Assembly: GCA_018907035.1 (NCBI GenBank)
Contig: JACCIC010000099.1
Span: 661,501-725,500 of the forward strand
From: Sycobia sp. Sy_11
Taxonomy: Eukaryota; Arthropoda; Insecta; Hymenoptera; Epichrysomallidae
DNA length: 64,000 nt
Direction of reading: 5' to 3'
The translations under genes were made by a program, and so were the position numbers. Positions within the stretch are counted from its first letter, which is position 1. Every line of letters starts with the position of its first letter. Under the pieces are notes generated by a model. That model was not told where the DNA came from. It saw only the letters and a program-made list of their open reading frames with translations, and did not search any database. This document shows, in pieces, positions 10,701 to 22,869 of this stretch.

Positions 10701-12570
10701 TATTTTAACATTCCACTCACTATATTTAATAAAAATTCAATAGTATATACTTTTTTATATTTCCTTATATGTTCTATTTTTTGTATTCTATTAATATTTT
10801 TCTTTGCATTAGAATTTTAAGAGTGTAAATTTTTAGGATCATTCTGTCATCACTGAGAAAATCTCAAAAATCTTATCACTTTTCTTTGATCAGTAATAAA
10901 ATGTCGCATTAGTGTCGCTTTCTTTGCCTTTGTTTCAACTAATGCACAGGAAGCTACAGCGCGGGAGATGTTGATTTCTTATTGCACGCATCGAGTCTCG
11001 CATCTCTCGACAAAGAAAAAAAAGAGAAACCGGTGCAACGACCGAGGTCTGTTCGGCTGTCGCGACAGCATCGCCCAAGAATGTAATAGAGCATTATACA
11101 TAATACAGAAGATAGCCCTTATGATTCTACCATTCCTAATATAATGTACTTGGAAAGATCAAGAGAAATCGTTTCGAACATTATTAATCATCAGTTCAAA
11201 TGCTTTAATAAACATATAATTATATCTGATATAACAAAAAACTATTATAGAAATCTAGAAGAATGTAGAAATTATAGAACAATAAATTTCTGGATTGTGA
11301 AACTATCGAGGTGTTCACTATTATTTTATATCTTACTTTAATAAAAAATGTTTCACTAAGTATTGCAAGTCTTCTATTAATTTAATGAAAATTATTGCTG
11401 CAATTATCAAGAATTATTCTAATTTTTAAGTCTTAATAGTTTTTTATATACAAGGAAAAGGGTTCTCAAATTACTAATAACTGTAAAAATACTCTCCATG
11501 ATACTAAAGTGACTATATACATAAATTCATATACAAAATTAAGAACAATATAAATATTTTTTATAACATGGTTTTTAACCTATTATAAAATAATATTATA
11601 AAGATCTATACAAACGAACAAGATAATGCAGATTTTTAAAGGATAAGTGTGAAAATTTTGTAATGGTTAATATAAGTAACAATTATAGATTTTCTTGCAC
11701 TCTAGAAGTTCAGAAGGATTCACTCCTAGAAATAATTAAGGTTTATTAATGAATAAAAATAAAAATATTCAAATTGTCTTAAACGAATAGTTTATTGATC
11801 AAGAACTTCTAATATCAATAATAGGACTAGAAATTCTGACGCTACTAAGATTTGTGATATGCACATAGATTATCCATTATAAGAATCAGAGTATTTGATA
11901 CAGAATTACTAGTATTGACTCCTCAGTAAGACACTAGTAATTCTTTCTTAGACATTCGGCATTAGGATTTTTTGTAAGTCTAGAAATGAAAAGATTCATT
12001 CTCCCTGGCAATGTAAATTTTTAATCAATTTTATACCCATACGTTAAGTTAAATAATAATTTTAATAGAAATTAAGATATGATTATGTAAATATTCTCAT
12101 TTTTATTTATTTATGAATTTCACCGAACGAATAATAGGAGATTCAATTCTCCTTCTGAAATTATTAAGATTTAGTTCCGACCAATGTGAATATACATGAG
12201 ACTGTCTATTATTTCTCAAATTCAGAAATCGATTTTTCACTCTCTTACACTAAACTTGTGAAACAAAGAAACTTTTATATTGTTTAGAACATAGTAGACA
12301 GCTTAAATTATCTATTCAAGAATAAAGTACAGTAGATCTTCTAATTTAATATTTAATTAACCATTTTTTAGTTTACGCATCGGTTGGAAGTCGAAGAAGG
12401 GAAAAGGTCGCAATAAATTCAATTAGCTTATTGTATATTAAAACACTTTATTTCTCGTGCTAAATACAAATATGGATAATTTGTCTGTATAACTAAGTAT
12501 GTATGTATTTTTGGGTGTTTATGTGTAGTTGTTCGATTTACGAATCAATATAACTGAACTTATATTCTAT
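7725..12570. other. AT-rich intergenic sequence
   Basis: Nearly 5 kb of AT-rich DNA without a supportable gene. Minor marks are a short (CG)(TG) tract at 9660-9682, a GC-richer patch at 10930-11080, and within that patch a 14-bp perfect palindrome GCTGTCGCGACAGC (11056-11069). Confidence 0.6.
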
Positions 12571-12579
12571 TGACCCTGT

Positions 12580-13970
12580 TATGCTAGTACGAGGCAATTC
12601 GGACGTACTAACTCCATTGTTTTTTCTGGAGGGGTTTGATTCGGTTGACTCGTGCTTGGATGTCCCCACGCTCGTCCGCAGGTACAAATACAATTTTAAC
12701 TAGAAGGGACCGATGCTTCCAGCGTATAATATAAAAATGTCAAACGACGCGTACTTGATCGTACCCAGTCTCAGACGCGGGGCTAGGAATCTTTTGTTGC
12801 AGTTGAATTTGAAGTCATTTGTTTAGATATATTCAGATGTATAGATTGTTTCGGATATGTATGCCGAGGTGGAGATTGACTTTGAGTGATCTCATGATCG
12901 CATGCCATATTTTACGCGCTTCCCATGCATAATCGCGATCTTATTCATTTATAACTTCTAGTTGGGTTTCAGAACCGTCCGCTAGTGGTGCTTATACTTT
13001 GTCCCTCCTTTAGTCAGATTTGTCGAACTATCTGGTCGAATTCTGTTGCACTGACCACGGATTCGTGGTGAGGATGCCGTCAAATCGTCAACATGAGCAA
13101 AAATTTTCTGACTTCCTTGCAATGCCAACAATGAGTCCAGCAGTAATATAGTTGATAGTCAAGCTTTTTCCGCTCATTCGAGGGAAAATATAATTCTCTC
13201 GTCTGATTTTATCAGTCATCTCATGTTTTTATCACCCACTTGTTATTTCGATACCTTTACAGCCTCTCTTCTTAGTATCTCGGAAGGCCCCTGTAATTAT
13301 TTTGGCTATATATCCTTATAATGTGCGTAATTCTAACAGAAACTTAACTGCTGCAATTTAAATCCGTATGCCATCTTTGTGTTCAGTGGTTATTGTCCTT
13401 CCAACTTATTTAGTTTGATATCCTCCTTTTTGGAGAGTTCAAAGTCACGCACACATGCTCGGATTTTTCTGAAAATTCTCCTGAATTCGCTTTACTGTAG
13501 TGAATCAGCCTTTGTCGAACTTTGTGAACATTTCCGCTAATTCGATATTCTTCCTTACGAATTCAGCGACAATTTTGGTCTTTGATAAACTATACATTTA
13601 TGATGCATCTAATTTGCAAATTAAATCGTATACATATAGTAAGAGATGTAATTGTAACACGCCAATTTGCGAGCTTGTGTTGCCTTATATGTTCGAGTGC
13701 TACATTAACTACTGCTCCCAGGCGTTTCAGCGGAAACTAGGGTTTGGATTGAATGTCAGAAGGGAGTAGGTCAACAATTCAGATAAAGGTGCAGAATAAA
13801 TAAAATTCTAATGAAAGGCGTGACGTAGCGTGCGGGACCACCTGTACTTACGTAGAAAGAGTCACATCGATCCTGGATTTGGCTGTAATTCTTAGAAGCT
13901 TGCCTAATATACCTAAATAAAATATTTATGCAGCCATTCTTACCGATGTCCACGTGGTTCAAAGATTTCT
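12580..13970. other. Medium-GC block, possible decayed element, unrecognised
   Basis: Base composition rises relative to both flanks. The longest clean frame on the plus strand (13500-13769) and one on the minus strand (13771-13962) do not resemble any protein I know. Minus-strand reading around 12700-12560 gives an 80-base open stretch rich in Ser/Thr, again without family features. It may be an old transposon, but I have no motif to prove it. Confidence 0.3.
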
Positions 13971-15834
13971 GGAATTGAAATTTCGAGTAAATTTATACTC
14001 ACAAACAAAACAACAAAATTCAATGAGTATTATAAATCGTTACGATGCAGAATAAATATTTATAGACATAATTAATGCATGGAAATAATAAAATTCAATG
14101 AGATAGTTACAATATTTTATTTAATCTATTAACCTTGCAACCAAAATATAATAAAGATGACAATATTATGTTCATATGCATTATTTGTTTTTAATACTGG
14201 CCTAAATAGTAGTGATTTCTAATTCTTATTACATATTAGGTTTTAGAAAGTATTAATACTGCATGAAAATATATTAATATTATCTTTTATGTATTTTTCA
14301 TACATTTCAATAGGAAATTTAAATTATTTATCAGTGTGCATATTCGCTCAAAATTTTAATTCTAAATTTCTTTGGCCCAGGGAAGCATTGAAAGGAATGG
14401 CTGCTGTTCTAAGTCAGTCGCGTATAAACTAGCTGCGGTAGACCCGTACTATCCACGGTGTATAAACTTCTTTATCACGTTGTACATTTTTTGAAGAAAA
14501 AAAACTCAATATGATCAGGATCTAGAACATAATTTATTTAATTAATGAACCGCCTATTTATTTAAATCAAATGAAGTAAAGTTCTTGGAATTTTTCTCAA
14601 TTTTTCTCAGAAAATAATGAATTATTAATTACATTGTTCGTGAGCTATCCTTTTCACAGTTTTTAGAAGAAAGCACAGAAATCAAAGGGGACAAAAGTCT
14701 AACAAATATGTATATCTTTGACAAATTTTTAGGGAAATAAGTTGGATTCTCTCCCAAAGATCAGGGAAATTATTGATAGCGAAGAAAGAATTGAGTAGCT
14801 CAAACAAAAAGTTACGAATAGTTGAAAAAAATTAACAATAGAATTTTGTATGATACCAGCAGATCGAATATTTCTAAATCGACAATCTTGCTGTGATGCT
14901 GGTGAATATATTATATTGCAATTGATATGCGCTTGCCATCCAGAGACAATGATACTCTGGAAAACTGTATGAAAATTTCTGAGCTTTTGAAAATGTATTT
15001 TGAGCAACGACATGAAACTCACCCGTCAGTCACAGTGGTAATAACTTACGCACTACAAACGTATACAACCGTGGGTCTAATTTTTTAAAATAAAAACATT
15101 TCATAGATGTTAGAATATTTCTAGTATACATTAAGTTTTTAAATCCCTTTTTCCATAAAAATAAGGTTTTTTAGAAATTTTTTACAAATCACTCGATTCG
15201 TAAGAGAAGTGTATTTAAGTAATTGAGATATGAAAAAAATATAAATTTTTTATGATTGAAATATGTAAATCATTATTACCTGTAATAAAAACTCATAAAT
15301 CGCCGAAAGATTGTATTACCTCCTTCAGATATTTAACGTAGTTAGTAGCTAACTCTGCTTACCTACAAAATGGACTCTTTTATTTACTTTTAACATTTAT
15401 TTACAATTAACATTTATATACTTTCTTCTAATCAAATTGGATGTAGTGTGCCGTGCCAAAGGTAGGTTTTAGTTAAAACCTTTACTTTTTAATATAATTA
15501 TTTTATTAAGAATCCAAATTGCAATGGTTCAAATGTCTTATAAAATTATAGAGAATTCAATTATAATAGTTTAAATACGCAGTAGATGTAGAACTATTTG
15601 AATTGCTCATATTGACACACCTGTAACAAAGTAAATGGCTTTTGAAGGTGCATTGCCGTGCATTGTTAATATAAATTTTTTAAATATAAATATATTAATA
15701 AATATAATAATATAATAATAAATAAATTAACAACCAAATAACTGAAATAATATATCAGATCTTAATATTTTCAATAAATAAATATAATGTAATGATATAT
15801 ATGATTTAATTAATAAACTTTATTTTATTTTAAA
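13971..15834. other. AT-rich intergenic sequence
   Basis: No supportable gene. A 294-base minus-strand frame at 14729-15022 has no recognisable motif and is probably chance. Confidence 0.5.
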
Positions 15835-16150
15835 GATTTTAGTCTTTGAAGATAAACCGTAGCGGTTCGAAGCGTCGGATATCGAAAAAGAATTTAAATT
15901 TAAGATCGTGGGGTCAGTCAGGTGGTCCTTTACTAACATACAATATAACTTATTTTTATTTTTTCGTTTTAATTTTTAATTTTTAATCTAATTTTATTTT
16001 ATTTTTAGTAATAAGTTCTATTTCAGATTCACCGGGGTTGATAATAAACAAGGGCAGTGTAACTGTTGTTAGTTTTATATAATGTATTAGAGTTAAAGAC
16101 TGTTAGACCGATAAAAATATTTATTAATTTAATTCAAACAGTCAACATAA
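15835..16150 (+). repeat. Dispersed repeat with hammerhead-like core, copy 1
   Basis: This copy is collinear with 45230-44945 read on the minus strand. Shared blocks in order are a hairpin with the arms AACCG/CGGTT (about 15854-15868), GTCAGTCAGGTGGTCC (about 15914-15929), TTTTTAGTAATAAG, a T-rich link ending TTTCAGATTC, AATAAACAAG, and AAAATATTTATTAATTTAAT. The hairpin is flanked by TTGAAGA and GAAG, a mutated form of the hammerhead core CUGANGA...GAAA. Hammerhead motifs in pseudo-LTRs are a known hallmark of Penelope-like elements, so this may be a terminal fragment of one. Confidence 0.6.
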
Positions 16151-16159
16151 GTACAAGTT

Positions 16160-17400
16160 TAAATTTTAATTAATAAACTTTTCAATAATGTCAATTCTTA
16201 TATTTCTCTACTCCGTTATGTCCATACTGTACCAGTTACTTATTTTTAAAATGCATTTTATTTTCATATTTGTTAAAGAAGTAATATTTTCAAGCACTCG
16301 GTCAAAGGAAATTTCTTTTCTAAATTTTTTATTAACAGATTAACTAAACCTACAGCTACCTAGAACTATAATATAGAGTCTCGTTTTCATAACTTTTTTA
16401 AATAATTAAATTATTAATTACTTTCATCAATCGCATTAAATTTTTTTATGGATTTATGCCTTTTGTTCAACGCAGCGAATCCGTCTTGCCTGCTGTACTA
16501 TTGTTTCTTTTCAAACTATAAAAGTAACCAAGTGCAAGTTGAAATTAAAAATATTAAAAATAAAAGAATTATATAACGACTACTGTATTTTTTCCTATAT
16601 GTATTTTTGTAAACGAAGAAATATGTCTCGTGTTTTAGTACGTTAAAAATGAAATTAACATATAAAAACTTGTTTTTATTAAAAAAAGAAAATCATCTAT
16701 ACATAAAAGAAAATCATCTGTGAGAGTTCTAAAAAAATTTGTAAACTCAATGTCAAAGTCTTTTTTATAAAATCGTTTATATGAATTTTTTTCTGTTTAA
16801 ACCTAAATACGTTTAAATATTTTCAATTCTTCAACAGTGTTATATACTAACTATCTTGAATGCCAGTGTTTAATTTTAAATAATCATACAACTAATGCAT
16901 TTTATTTAAGATACAATTTACGTAATAAAATGTTAATGTTTAATAGGTAAAATATACTAAGATTTTTGTTCTTAATTAAATTAAGAATTATGTCACGTTT
17001 TGAATAATGTTTTTTTTCTTAACCCACTGCACTTACAGAAAATTAATCTATCCTTCTAAGTTAAAAAAGTGATATTATTTTAATTCAGCAAAATCTTTTA
17101 AAACGTAACGCCGCGCGTAAGATATCCATCATTGGAAATTGTGTTGTTCTACTTGACCGCCCAAAGGATACTTTATTCCTGCGTTAGTGTTGATTTAGAA
17201 CGGTAGATGGCACGGCTGAAGGAACGTGTCCAGTGCTTTCGGCGTGATTGACGAAGGACGACAACGCTGACCAGTAATGGCTACGTTACAGCCGCTGACT
17301 CGTGTAATATCATCAATATCCAAATTTTGTTTGATTCAATGTTGAATCAATTCGGTTCACATTTAAATATGAGTAACTAACTTTGGAGTCGGGAGCCACT
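16160..17400. other. AT-rich upstream region of the ZAD zinc-finger gene
   Basis: AT-rich to about 17100, then less so. The sequence from about 17100 to the start codon is the likely promoter region; a CTCF-like site sits at 17204-17213. No TATA box was seen at a convincing distance from the ATG. Confidence 0.4.
17204..17213 (+). promoter_or_regulatory. CTCF-like site upstream of the ZAD gene
   Basis: TAGATGGCAC matches the core of the CTCF consensus (AGRKGGCRS). It lies about 400 bp upstream of the ATG of the ZAD gene. Confidence 0.35.
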
Positions 17401-17521
17401 GGGCGTCACGATTGCGCTGGAGCCTCGCTCCTGCCTGAGTTCCTATAGGGTCGGGTTCTTTTAAAGCTGCCCGGGAAAAGTGTGCAACATAACCTCAAAG
17501 GACAAGGAGAGCGAGAACACA

Positions 17522-17528
<7 letters not shown>

Positions 17529-17569
<41 letters not shown>
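17529..17569 (+). repeat. (GA)n tract just upstream of the ZAD gene start
   Basis: An almost pure GA array ends 36 bp before the start codon, so it probably lies in the 5' UTR or core promoter. GA arrays bind GAGA factor and related proteins in insects; a regulatory role here is an inference. Confidence 0.8.
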
Positions 17570-17571
<2 letters not shown>

Positions 17572-17605
17572 ACTGTTTGGGTTCCGGAAAAGCAGGCAAA
17601 AGGTT

Positions 17606-17746
17606 ATGGCAATGAGCGACGATTTTAACTTCGCCGAGCTATGCCGGCTGTGCTCGCTCAAGAGCAATCACCAGATGCAGATATTCGATAAGGAGGGCGA
17701 GCAAAGGCAGTTGCTATTCAAAATACGGTCTTGCATACCGGCCGTG
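17606..17746 (+). CDS. ZAD zinc-finger gene, coding exon 1 (first half of ZAD)
   Basis: The exon encodes 47 residues starting MAMSDDFNFAELCRLC. CRLC supplies the first zinc-binding Cys pair of the ZAD (residues 13 and 16), followed by the usual IFDKEG-type strand and the helix LLFKIRSCIPAV. The start was chosen because it puts the CxxC about 12 residues from the N-terminus, as in most ZAD proteins; a second Met at residue 3 could also serve. The donor is GTG|gtgagt at 17746/17747, phase 0. A 326-bp intron with a long (AT)n tract follows. Splitting the ZAD by an intron between its Cys pairs is what this model requires and fits the fold. Confidence 0.85.
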
Positions 17747-17818
17747 GTGAGTCGAACAAGTCAAACTGATTGTATATGCACGCCGGATGTTTTGATACGG
17801 ACATTCGCGAGATAATTT

Positions 17819-17821
<3 letters not shown>

Positions 17822-17886
<65 letters not shown>
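17822..17886. repeat. (AT)n microsatellite in intron 1
   Basis: About 65 bp of pure AT repeat inside the short ZAD intron. Confidence 0.95.
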
Positions 17887-17889
<3 letters not shown>

Positions 17890-18072
17890 GCGTACGAACG
17901 GCGACAGACTAAACAATTTAATTTTCTGACAATCGCTTATGCGCTACTTGCTAAGGAATGCAGTTTCTTTTTTCACCAAATATTGATTACAGTTGCACTG
18001 GAATGTTTAATTACAATTTTAGATGGAGGAGTGGCAACAATTTTGTTTATATATAATCATTTATGATTGCAG

Positions 18073-18231
18073 ATAACGAAAGAGGATGCTTTACCGAAAA
18101 ATATATGTCAGAGGTGTGTTTACAAACTTGACATGTTCTATGAATTTCGCGTGAGCTGCATGACGACTGATACTGTTTTAAAAAATTATGCAGACAGCTT
18201 AAAGCACCTTGCAGCTTCAGTTAATCATCAG
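18073..18231 (+). CDS. ZAD zinc-finger gene, coding exon 2 (second half of ZAD)
   Basis: Fifty-three codons beginning ITKEDALPKNICQRCVYKLD. ICQRC gives the second Cys pair (residues 59 and 62 of the full protein), and the following VYKLDMFYEFRVSC...TVLKNYADSLK is the long C-terminal helix of the ZAD used for dimerisation. The acceptor is ttgcag at 18072 and the donor is CAG|gtaaat at 18231/18232, both phase 0. The next exon in phase is 16.9 kb away at 35102. The exon boundary right after the ZAD makes the domain a self-contained two-exon module. Confidence 0.85.
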
Positions 18232-18725
18232 GTAAATATATATATATATATTATTTTTAAAAAATAATGTTCAAATTAAGCATTTGTTGTAGAAGTTATG
18301 TCAAAGATTTCTTTATATTTCAAAATTGAATTCTCTTTTTTGAATTTGAATAATTCATAAAATATTCAATGTATTTATCAGAAACAATAATGCTCTTTAA
18401 AGTAGTGGATGTTTATTAATATTTGGATGTCATGTACGTTTTATTGAACATTATATTAATTTATAATATGAAATAAAATACTTTAAGCAGTATAGATGTT
18501 CATGTGAATTATCTGAAAGGGATATAAAACATAGAAATTCTATATGCGATTGCGTTCTAGAGTGAAAAGAAATTTTAATATAAGTATGTATCGTATGGGA
18601 ACTCTTCTCATTGCCTTATTTTATAACCAGAATACCTAAAATTAGAACTGAAATTTTATAACGAAAAAGTATAACTATAGTATTATAATAAACTAATCAA
18701 ACAAATTAATATATTTTCTAGATTG

Positions 18726-18858
<133 letters not shown>

Positions 18859-19150
18859 ATGCATGTATGTATGTATTTTTATATATATTTTAGACGACCC
18901 TTGACTTGTATCACAATATGGAAACAGTTATTTTTATTGAAATGATTATTAAGATCTGAAATTCATTTCTTTTTGAGATTAATATATTAAATAAATGTCA
19001 CTGAAATATCTATTTTAATTAATAAAGAGTTACTTGAAAAATCAGTAAATTTTTGTAAAATATTATTGTTTTAAATATAGCTTAGACATTATTTTTCTAT
19101 TATTTTAACTGACAGATAAATATTTCTTTAATAGAACTTGATAAAGAATA

Positions 19151-19216
19151 TAATTTTTAAAAAAGATCATCATCAGTGTGTTTTTAAAGAGTGTAATTTT
19201 TAAAAAAGATCATCAT
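19151..19216. repeat. Short tandem duplication of about 42 bp
   Basis: TAATTTTTAAAAAAGATCAT occurs at about 19151 and again at about 19193, separated by AGTGTGTTTTTAAAGAGTG-like sequence. Confidence 0.7.
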
Positions 19217-19329
19217 GTATCAGAATCATTTTTGGAAGTGATTTTTTTCTAAAATAAATCTCAATTATTGAGTTTTCTAGTCCCTATAGAAATAAGTAAT
19301 ATAATTTCATAGCTATATAATTGCGATTG

Positions 19330-20260
19330 CTATACGCATATAGTCATACGCCATCTCTCGATGCCCCAAACACTTTGTCGAGTGCGAGCATCGTCTTCCG
19401 TTTGTCTGCAGCAATTAATACAATCCACCCCTTCGCATACAAAATGCACCCGAATATCCCAGACAGCTCTCGATCTGCCCTGCGCCGCCGAAAAACTGTG
19501 CGTTACCCATATTAGTGTAGAAGAGAGTCGTCCATTTGCACCCATGAGAAATAGCAAAAAGGAGCAGCGAGGGGAGATGGCGCGATGAATACGGGGGAGG
19601 GGGGGAGTTGGCACCCGGGCGTCGCGTTTCATGGGTCTGAGTAGACGCGGGGGTGTGTGGCCGCAATCCCCCGCATCCACCGCACGCGTCTGGTCGCCGA
19701 CGCGACGCTATATTGATCGGCTCGCGGCGGCCCGTCTCTCTCTCTCTCTCTCTCTCTTTCTCCCTCTCCTCTCTCTTTCTCTGCCCCTCTGTACCTCTTA
19801 TAACCCGTCTCTTTCTCTCTCTGGTCGCGAATCGCGCCTCCGTGTCTACTTTGTCCTCTTTGCGCGTGTGTGTACGTGTACGTGTATATATGTCCATACG
19901 TATTATATACGCAAGCAGACAAGAAAGCGAAAGTCAAGAGCCGAGCTGGCGAATCTGTGATGTCCGCTTGCAGCTAACGCTTCTTTTTTTTTTCTTTTTC
20001 ATAGATTCTGCAATTCTGCTAACTCTCTTACTCGGCGGGCCTGATATCGTCCGCATTTCTTTCCCCGCTCCTTTTGTCTTTTGGGGACGCGCGGCACTGC
20101 GGTCGGTTAGAGGTGTATAGGTATAGTGATGCTGCCCACCTCACCTGCGCCATCAACCGCTTTCCGCCATAGTCCGCCCGCATGCGAGACGCGTCGATCC
20201 GCATCGGGACTTAATCCTTATATCTGTTATAGACATATATACTCGTCCTTCGATGATGGG
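19330..20260. promoter_or_regulatory. GC-rich island 1 in intron 2
   Basis: A stretch much richer in G+C than the flanks, with a (CT)n tract (19737-19758), CG-rich words, and AGATGGCGC at 19575-19583. It has overlapping frames on both strands but no protein features. A regulatory function is inferred only from composition and position. Confidence 0.35.
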
Positions 20261-20269
20261 GGTCGCTAT

Positions 20270-22000
20270 CGCTTGTGTTTTTGTTGCTTTACTTACTGAC
20301 TTTTCAGATAATACCTATCTATGTGTATTTAGTAGATAATAAAATATGCAAGACAAGGTTTCTATGTTTCGTATTTCCTCTCGCAGAGTCCCCCAATCGT
20401 CTTTTTTCAATTGGCGTGTTGGTCTATAGATATATTGAATAACCGTGGTACATATATATCCGGAATTTTGTTTATGTTCCACGTAATGCTACTTGCCTTG
20501 GCTTACTGGCTACTTAGGATCAAGAGCGGGATTTGGATTTTTGAACAGTTTTACTAGACTAATATTCGAGTTTTTTATTATTTTTTTTAATGGTATAAGA
20601 AAATGGGTATTTTGATATTAGTTTATACATGATTGGAAACAGTTGCATAAATAATTTCAATTCCGACTCGAATTTTTAGTCAGAAGTTTTTTTTATATAT
20701 AAGATGAAAATACATTTTACATTTTTTAAAATTTCTACAGGATGTTGAACTTTCAGATGTACGTAAAAGATTCAAGTATATAATGTTTAATGATATTGCT
20801 TATGTTATAGTTCCAAGAAAATCGATTTAATTTTCGCATACAATAAAAGAAATATTATTAACTAATTTTTATATTATTCCAAAATATATTCAACAAAGAA
20901 GTTAAAATAGAGTTAAAATTATTATTAGTCTGGACAATGTGATGTTCAAAGATGCGGTTATTGTCGGGTTATAGAGTTTCACAGCTGGTGCAATTACACC
21001 GATGAGACTATTAAATTATTGTACTCTACTTGTAATTTACATGGAATTTACGGAAAGCAAAAACATAATAATTATTAATGATAAATTTTCCTTTATTATT
21101 TGCATTGTTAGACCATAAATGTAATTTTATATATAAAAACAAAGATAAATATATAATTAAAGTTTAATAATTTTTTGCATCATTTCTATTAACCGATTAA
21201 TACTATGAAAAAAAAACGAGCTAGGTAAGGTTGAAAAATGCATTGAATTTATTAGAATGAACTCTAAAAATAAATTGGTTAATATTCAGGAGTGGTTAGT
21301 GAACGGGTATAAATGATTGAAAAGTCCAATGAATAAACTAAGAATCTCTGGCAACTTATTGATTCGTTAATAATAAAATCAGGAATGCAAACAGTTACTT
21401 GTATTCACTGTTTTTTGTCACAAAATTGCCTAGATGTATAATTACCTATAATTCACCACTTTATAGCATTTTTTCTGATACAGATTCATCACATCTTAAA
21501 TACAAGTTTCATTATTATAGTTATATACATACACGAGCATTTTATTCAACTTCGCGTATATTATTATTAATATAAAAATTATGTATTAGTTGTCTCTCGG
21601 ATTATATATTTTTAAAGGCATTATTTTTTTTAAACGGATATTTTACGCGGAGGCTCGGACAATCTAAATTTTTCTATATACTGATTCAGCAGTGTCATTC
21701 TGCAAAATTTCTAATGGCTAGTGGGATCCAAATTTTTCGAGTAAATGTTTAAAAATTCAGTGATATAACTTCAGAGAGTACTGCTTCAAAATTTGCACAA
21801 GATTTTATATAAATGTAAAAAATAAAAATACTAACTCGAGTCAAAAATCATAACTTCGTGTTTACTAAAATACATAATGAGGTCAGTCTGCGATGGTGCT
21901 AACAAATCAATAATATTTTTGTTTATACAGATTTGCTAGAAAAGAAAAATAATTTTAAAAACTCCATTCACTGTATAAATAATACAAATATATATATATA
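20270..22000. other. AT-rich intron sequence
   Basis: I see no feature beyond AT-rich DNA and short homopolymers. Confidence 0.5.
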
Positions 22001-22079
22001 TAATTGAAAAATAATTGCGCGAGAAAACCTATATATCTATATAAGGACCGATGTTCCAGTCCTTTATACATATATAGTA

Positions 22080-22263
22080 CCAAAGAGCAACCTTCCGATG
22101 TCCACGGCAGCCGTCAACTCGCGCCCCTGCGCCGTCACGTCTCTCCCGCCCGTCCTGACGCACGACGTGCAGTAGGTATATCGTTTTCCGTGTGCGCGCG
22201 CGCCAGGGTATCGCGAACTTTACGCGGCTGTCGATGCAGGTGCAGGCATGTTGCACGGCGCAA

Positions 22264-22296
<33 letters not shown>

Positions 22297-22622
22297 GCGT
22301 TCGTCTCGGCGATGTCCGCCGCAGTACGCGCTGTGTCCTTATACATATATGCATATATACATACATACATGCGCAGCATGCATGCATGCATACGTATGTA
22401 TATGGCGGTGGCAGAGCATCGCCAGGGTGCTGTCTTTAACGATCCGGTCGCGCTTGCGCGCACAGACGCATAGCCCTCTTACATTATACCACTGCCTCGG
22501 CCGCGACGACGGCAACCGTGCTCGCGCGTGCGGCGCACGGCGGCAAAACCTGTTCCACTGATGGCTTTCGCGCCACCGCACCTCCGTTGTTTTCGATGCT
22601 GCTGCTCCTGGGCTGTTGTCGG

Positions 22623-22658
<36 letters not shown>

Positions 22659-22830
22659 GGCTTGCGAACTCTCTCCCTCCCACCCTTCCGTTTTCTCTCT
22701 TTCTTTCTTTCCTTCTTTCTATCGCGATGGTTCGCGCGATGAAAAAAGGGGGGAATCCCCCCCCTGCGTCCTCGCGCAGTCGGCATCTTTACTGTTCGCG
22801 CTACTTGCGTATATACATGTAAAAAAGGAT
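22080..22830. promoter_or_regulatory. GC-rich island 2 in intron 2
   Basis: A GC-rich block with a (CT)n tract (22261-22294), CATG/CATA tandem words (22341-22400), a (CAG)n run (22625-22656) and C/G homopolymers (22746-22765). The poly-Gln, poly-Ser and poly-Ala readings of the CAG run are frame by-products without splice or domain support. Confidence 0.35.
22625..22656. repeat. (CAG)n trinucleotide array
   Basis: About 11 CAG units in a GC-rich intronic island. No coding frame around it is supported. Confidence 0.9.
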
Positions 22831-22869
22831 GCATTTGGTGTCATCGGCCCAATGTACTTCCGAGGCATT

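Noticed and set aside
14729..15022. 97-codon minus-strand frame
   Set aside because: No recognisable domain and no splice or promoter context; probably chance.
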